From Lentzea jiangxiensis (GTDB lineage: Bacteria; Actinomycetota; Actinomycetes; Mycobacteriales; Pseudonocardiaceae), in the NCBI RefSeq assembly GCF_900104175.1, contig NZ_FNIX01000013.1:142619-206618 (forward strand): a stretch of DNA of 64,000 nucleotides, in the 5' to 3' direction. The notes below the pieces were generated by a model that saw only the letters and a program-made list of their open reading frames with translations, ran no database searches and was not told the DNA's origin. A program made the translations under genes and the position numbers. Below are positions 60,288-64,000 of the stretch, one piece after another; position 1 is the first letter of the stretch, and each line of letters begins with the position of its first letter.

Positions 60288-61107
60288 CACCCGCACCCAC
60301 GACGTCAGGGACGAACTGGTCGTCGTGCCGCTGAGCCACCCCTGGCGGTGGATCAGCGGCGCGGTGATCGTGCTGGTCATCGCGGGGCTGGGCTGGGCGA
60401 TGTCCGAGGCCCGGATCCAGTGGGAGGACGTGCCGGGGTTCTTCACGCACCCCGTGATGCTCGAAGGCCTGCTCAACACCATCGTGCTCGCCGTCGCCGC
60501 GCAGGGCGGCGCGATCGTCCTCGGCGTGGTCGTCGCGCTCATGAGGTTGTCGGCGAACCCGGTGGCCCGGTGGTTCGCGGTCGGCTACATCTGGCTGTTC
60601 CGCGGGCTGCCGGTGCTGTTGCAGATCCTGATCTGGTTCAACCTGGCGCTGGTCTTCGAGGACATCAGCATCCCGATGCTGTTCTCGGTGCCCACCAACG
60701 TGGTCATGACCGCGTTCGTCGCCGCGCTGCTCGGCCTGGGGCTCAACGAGAGCGCGTACATGGCGGAGATCGTGCGCGCCGGGCTCAGCAGCGTCGACGA
60801 GGGGCAGACGGAGGCGGCGAAGTCGATCGGCATGACGCCGATGACGACGCTGCGCAGAGTGGTCCTGCCCCAGGCGATGCGGGTGATCATCCCGCCGACG
60901 GGCAACAACTTCATCAACATGATCAAGGGCACGTCGATGGCGTCGGTGATCGCCTTCACGGAGCTCATCCACGCCGCGAACAACATCTCGTCGCGGAACC
61001 TGGAGATCATGGAAACCCTGTTCGCCGCCGCGGCCTGGTACCTCGTGATGGTGTCCGTCGCGTCGATCGGGCAGCACTACCTGGAGCGTGCTTATGGCCC
61101 TCGTTGA
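60277..61107 (+). CDS. Amino-acid ABC transporter permease
   Basis: The protein is 276 aa with an N-terminal membrane segment (WISGAVIVLVIAGLGWAM) plus the HisMQ-type permease core. The EAA loop is EAAKSIGMTPMTTLRRVVLPQAMRVIIPPTGNNFINMIKGTS. A single polypeptide is present, so the channel is probably a homodimer, as in some polar amino-acid systems. It starts inside the binding-protein gene and overlaps the ATPase gene by about 14 bp. Confidence 0.92.
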   Translation: MASDTRTHDVRDELVVVPLSHPWRWISGAVIVLVIAGLGWAMSEARIQWEDVPGFFTHPVMLEGLLNTIVLAVAAQGGAIVLGVVVALMRLSANPVARWFAVGYIWLFRGLPVLLQILIWFNLALVFEDISIPMLFSVPTNVVMTAFVAALLGLGLNESAYMAEIVRAGLSSVDEGQTEAAKSIGMTPMTTLRRVVLPQAMRVIIPPTGNNFINMIKGTSMASVIAFTELIHAANNISSRNLEIMETLFAAAAWYLVMVSVASIGQHYLERAYGPR

Positions 61108-61852
61108 GGCGATCGGTGTCCGCAAGTCGTTCGGCCACACCGAGGTGCTCAAGGGCATCGACCTGGAGGTCGAGCGCGGCGAGGTCGTGTGCCTGCTCGG
61201 GCCCTCGGGTGCGGGCAAGTCGACGTTCCTGCGTTGCGTGAACCACCTGGAGACCATCGACGCCGGGCGGATCTGGGTCGACGGCGTGCCGGTCGGCTTC
61301 CGCTCGGCGAACGGCAAGCTCCACGAACTGCGCGAACGCGAGGCCGCCCACCAGCGCCGCGACGTCGGGATGGTGTTCCAGCGGTTCAACCTGTTCCCGC
61401 ACCGCACGGCGCTCGAGAACATCATGGAAGGGCCCGTGCAGGTGCTCGGGAGGGGCAGGGCCGAGGTGCGCGCGGAGGCGTTGGCGCTGCTGGAACGGGT
61501 CGGGCTGGCCGAGAAGGCCGGTGCCCACCCCGCGCAGCTCTCGGGTGGTCAGCAGCAACGTGTCGCGATCGCCCGCGCCCTGGCGATGAAACCCAAGCTG
61601 ATGCTGTTCGACGAGCCCACGTCCGCGTTGGACCCGGAGCTGGTCGGTGAGGTGCTCGACGTCATGACCTCGCTGGCCCGCGACGGCATGACGATGATCG
61701 TGGTCACCCACGAGATCGGCTTCGCCCGCTCGGTCGCCGACCGCGTGGTGTTCCTCGTCGACGGGGCGGTGGTCGAGACCGGCACGCCGGCCGACGTGCT
61801 GGACAATCCGCAGCAGCCGCGCACGCAACAGTTCCTCGCAAAGGTGCTCTGA
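61094..61852 (+). CDS. Amino-acid ABC transporter ATP-binding protein
   Basis: The protein is 252 aa from ATG 61094 (GTG 61088 would add two residues). Walker A is LLGPSGAGKST, the signature is LSGGQQQRVAIARALAMKPKLMLFDEPTSALDPE with Walker B, and the switch His is in VVTHEIGFAR. This matches GlnQ/HisP-type ATPases. It overlaps the permease gene and ends 1 bp before the TTG start of the next gene, so transport and the fusion protein are made together. Confidence 0.94.
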   Translation: MALVEAIGVRKSFGHTEVLKGIDLEVERGEVVCLLGPSGAGKSTFLRCVNHLETIDAGRIWVDGVPVGFRSANGKLHELREREAAHQRRDVGMVFQRFNLFPHRTALENIMEGPVQVLGRGRAEVRAEALALLERVGLAEKAGAHPAQLSGGQQQRVAIARALAMKPKLMLFDEPTSALDPELVGEVLDVMTSLARDGMTMIVVTHEIGFARSVADRVVFLVDGAVVETGTPADVLDNPQQPRTQQFLAKVL

Positions 61853-61853
61853 G

Positions 61854-63518
61854 TTGATCGACGCCTCGTACCTCGCCCAGTTCCGCGAACCGGAGGGGTA
61901 TCTCGACTTCGCCCGCTTCGGCCCGCCGTCGCTCCCGGTCGTCACGGCCACCGCGCGGTTGATGGAGCAGGCGTCGCTCGCCGGTCCATCCACTGTGGAC
62001 ACCCTGATGCGCGAGGAGCAGCGGGTGAAGGCCGCCGTCGCGCGGCTGTGCCGTTCGGACACCGACCACGTCGCCCTGGTGCCGAACACCTCGACCGGCC
62101 TGTTCCAGGCGGCCTTCGGGCTGTCGGGCACGGTCATGTACTCGGCGGCGGAGTTCCCGTCCAACACCTACCCGTGGGTGCGGGCGGGGCTCCCGTCGGT
62201 CGTGCTGGACGGCCCGGTGCACCCGGCCGCGGTCGCCACCCGCCTCACGCCGGAGGTCTCCGCGCTCTCGGTGTCCGCCGTGGACTTCCGCACCGGCTAC
62301 CGGGCGGACCTGGCGGCGCTGCGCGAGGCCGTGGGCGACCGGCTGCTCATCGTCGACGGCATCCAGGGCTTCGGCGTGGCCGACGAGCCCTGGGAGCTCG
62401 CCGACGTCCTGGTGGTCGGCGGCCAGAAGTGGCTGCGGGCGGGGTGGAGCACCGGTTTCGTGGTGCTCTCGGACCGGGCGCTGGAACGGCTCGACCCGGT
62501 GCTGTCGGGCTGGACGGGCGCGGTCGACGCGGGCCTCTTCGACGACGAGGTGCACGACGCCGCCCCGGACGCCGCCTCCTGGAACATCACGAACCTCTCG
62601 CCGGTCGTGTCCGGCGCCTTCGCGGAGGCGCTCGAGCTCGTGGAGCGCGCGGGAGTGCCGGAGATCGACGCCGCGGTCGGCGAGGTCGTCGCGGAGCTCG
62701 AGGAGATCGTGCTGTCGAGCGGCGGCAAGGTCGTGTCGGCCCGCGAACGGCGTGCCGGCATCCTCGCGTTCACCATGCCGGACGCGGCGCCGGTGGTGGG
62801 GGAGGCGTTGAACGCCTTCGGCATCACGGCCACGGTCAGGCCCGAGCACGTCCGCCTGTCGCCGCACGCCACGACGTCGCGCGGCACCCTCGAACGCCTG
62901 CGGACCGCCCTGAAGTCGTTGTCCGGCCCGGTTTCCTCACCGGTGCCCGCGGCGCTGTCGGCGCTGGTGCCGACGGTCGGCAGCCTCGCCTCGGCGCTGG
63001 GCCCGGACACCGAGGTCGTCGTGCACGACCTGTCGAGGCTGCCGAACTCGATCATCGCGATCGCCGGGTCGCTCACCGGCCGGCAGGTGGGCGGGCCGAT
63101 GACCGACCTGCTGCTCGGCCTGGTCCGCCGCGGCACGACCACCGACATGCCCGGCTACGAGACCTACGCGCCGGACGGCCGGGCGATCTGGTCGTCGACG
63201 ACGTTCGTGCGCGACGCGGCCGGGGTGGCGGTGGGGTGCCTGTGCGTCAACAAGCTCGCCGCGCACGAGGCCTCCGGACCCGTGGAGTCGTTCCCGCAGG
63301 ACGTGGACACGCTGCAGCGCGTGCTCGTCGAGAAGGCGATCGCGGACGTGGGCGTGCCGGTCGAGCTGATGAAGAAGGTGCACAAGTCCCAGGTCGTGCG
63401 AGTCCTGGACGAGGCCGGCTTCTTCCTCATCCGGGACTCGGTCGACCACCTGGCGGGTGTCCTGGAGGTCACCCGCTACACGATCTACAACTACCTCAAC
63501 GAGAACCGAGGGACCTGA
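61854..63518 (+). CDS. Class V PLP aminotransferase-like domain fused to a YheO/DauR-type PAS-HTH regulator
   Basis: The protein is 554 aa from TTG 61854 (AAGGTG 7 nt upstream). Residues 1-355 are a class V PLP fold: NTSTGLFQAAF (phosphate loop), IVDGIQGFG with Asp168 and Gln171, and VVGGQKWLRAGWSTGF with Lys192 as cofactor Lys. A linker then leads to residues about 365-485, a YheO-type PAS (LGPDTEVVVHDLSRLPNSIIAIAGSLTGRQVGGPMTDLLL). The C-terminus is an HTH (FLIRDSVDHLAGVLEVTRYTIYNYLNE). The architecture is the reverse of MocR (HTH then class I fold). No stop or frameshift lies in the linker. A PLP-based sensor/regulator or a bifunctional enzyme-regulator is inferred. Confidence 0.85.
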   Translation: MIDASYLAQFREPEGYLDFARFGPPSLPVVTATARLMEQASLAGPSTVDTLMREEQRVKAAVARLCRSDTDHVALVPNTSTGLFQAAFGLSGTVMYSAAEFPSNTYPWVRAGLPSVVLDGPVHPAAVATRLTPEVSALSVSAVDFRTGYRADLAALREAVGDRLLIVDGIQGFGVADEPWELADVLVVGGQKWLRAGWSTGFVVLSDRALERLDPVLSGWTGAVDAGLFDDEVHDAAPDAASWNITNLSPVVSGAFAEALELVERAGVPEIDAAVGEVVAELEEIVLSSGGKVVSARERRAGILAFTMPDAAPVVGEALNAFGITATVRPEHVRLSPHATTSRGTLERLRTALKSLSGPVSSPVPAALSALVPTVGSLASALGPDTEVVVHDLSRLPNSIIAIAGSLTGRQVGGPMTDLLLGLVRRGTTTDMPGYETYAPDGRAIWSSTTFVRDAAGVAVGCLCVNKLAAHEASGPVESFPQDVDTLQRVLVEKAIADVGVPVELMKKVHKSQVVRVLDEAGFFLIRDSVDHLAGVLEVTRYTIYNYLNENRGT

Positions 63519-63678
63519 GCAGCGAAGCCCAGGCGGGAGCCGAGAACGCGAGCACGTCGCCGCTCGCGTTCTTCGAGTCCCGGACGAGGGCGTTGTGGGC
63601 CAATGACACCTCGACGCAGTTGCCGTCTTCCGCTCCGCCGCTGTAGCTGCTAGTACGCCAAGTGCGGTCCTGAGTCAT
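63496..63678 (-). CDS. DUF397 domain protein
   Basis: The protein is 60 aa from ATG 63678 with the signature WRTSSYSGGAEDGNCVEVSLAHNALVRDSKN. DUF397 proteins are actinomycete-specific and normally lie beside an XRE/DUF5753 regulator; some act with it in development or as toxin-antitoxin-like modules. The gene overlaps the regulator by 29 bp upstream and the fusion gene's 3' end by 23 bp. Confidence 0.9.
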   Translation of the reverse strand: MTQDRTWRTSSYSGGAEDGNCVEVSLAHNALVRDSKNASGDVLAFSAPAWASLLRSLGSR

Positions 63679-64000
63679 CGAAGTCCTCTCGCGGTGGGCT
63701 GATGTACTCCGCCAGCTTGCTCCGCGATTGTTCCGCACTCAAGGCGACCTCATCCAGACGGTCGAAGAAGAGCCTGGTGCGTGCGATTGCGCCGGGATCC
63801 TCCACGAAGACGTTTGCGAGGTTGGTCTCGCTGAAGACCAGCGGCCGCATCTTGTCGAACTCCCAGAGTACGAAGCCTGAGGCGGCGATGGGCGCGTCCC
63901 TGGGCACGATCCGGATCGTATGCGTGTTGAACAAGAGCCTCGCGTACTGATCTTCCATGACCTGCTTGTTGCCGACTTGCAGCTGCAGCGCATGCTCATG
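63650..64000 (-). CDS. XRE-family regulator with DUF5753 domain, C-terminal part
   Basis: The 117 codons shown end at the stop 63650-63652 and the gene runs off the window. VMEDQYARLLFNTHTIRIVPRDAPIAASGFVLWEFDKMRPLVFSET is the DUF5753 core, followed by FFDRLDEVALSAEQSRSKLAEYI. The HTH lies outside the window. Partnering with DUF397 supports the assignment. Confidence 0.88.
   Translation of the reverse strand, partial: HEHALQLQVGNKQVMEDQYARLLFNTHTIRIVPRDAPIAASGFVLWEFDKMRPLVFSETNLANVFVEDPGAIARTRLFFDRLDEVALSAEQSRSKLAEYISPPREDFDDSGPHLAY

Overview
The window is very GC-rich, uses GTG and even TTG starts freely, and packs genes with 1-4 bp stop/start overlaps. It also carries mycothiol-linked genes (an S-(hydroxymethyl)mycothiol dehydrogenase), an XRE/DUF397 pair, a SARP-type regulator and S8 proteases. 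Together these point to a filamentous actinomycete, most likely Pseudonocardiaceae (Lentzea/Saccharothrix-like; the genus is an inference). No rRNA, tRNA or CRISPR array was recognised.

Layout. 1-0.9 kb: NAD-precursor salvage (nadR-like, partial, and pnuC) on the minus strand. It is divergent from a radical SAM gene (Rv2578c family) carrying a 305-residue intein inside its 4Fe-4S motif; a perfect actinobacterial SOS box sits between them. 2.9-4.5 kb: minus-strand DUF4865, SgcJ-like and HemK-like genes with palindromic operators. 4.6-13 kb: an eight-gene, translationally coupled catabolic operon (TetR, TIGR03084, split AtuA, two acyl-CoA dehydrogenases, both subunits of a biotin-dependent acyl-CoA carboxylase). 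It resembles the mycobacterial accA2/accD2-fadE10/fadE13 locus. 13-18 kb: hydrolase, HTH regulator and a tandem trio of S8 proteases, one internally deleted and one lacking the usual oxyanion Asn. 18-28 kb: mixed housekeeping and accessory genes (HEAT-like pair, aspS, DUF389, kinase-like, SGNH esterase, 5'-nucleotidase, ArfC-like, HAD, mug). 28.5-34.5 kb: SARP/NB-ARC/TPR regulator, two secreted peptidase-like proteins, LLM oxidoreductase, a frameshifted remnant and an SRPBCC protein. 34.5-48.3 kb: FAD oxidoreductase with epimerase, orphan ABC binding protein, Tex, phosphatase, patatin, ECF sigma factor, hydrolases and a WS/DGAT acyltransferase.

48.3-50.8 kb is a decayed insertion zone. Two different deletion derivatives of one IS630-type element lie in the same orientation on either side of a small secreted-protein gene and gene remnants. 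The left copy begins inside the stop codon of a lipase gene. 50.9-53.4 kb: two secreted proteins, one built from three long Gly/Asn/Thr/His-rich repeats, each with a paired-Cys motif. 53.4-59 kb: DUF2332, enoyl-CoA hydratase, a formaldehyde/mycothiol detoxification operon (VOC, mscR, MBL), a small membrane-protein operon (holin family, DUF3618, DUF4235) and thioredoxin.

59-63.5 kb is the most unusual module: a polar amino-acid ABC transporter operon whose last gene encodes a class V PLP aminotransferase-like domain fused to a YheO/DauR-type PAS-HTH regulator. Two near-identical 26-bp direct-repeat sites lie upstream of the operon. The window ends with DUF397 and a partial XRE/DUF5753 gene.
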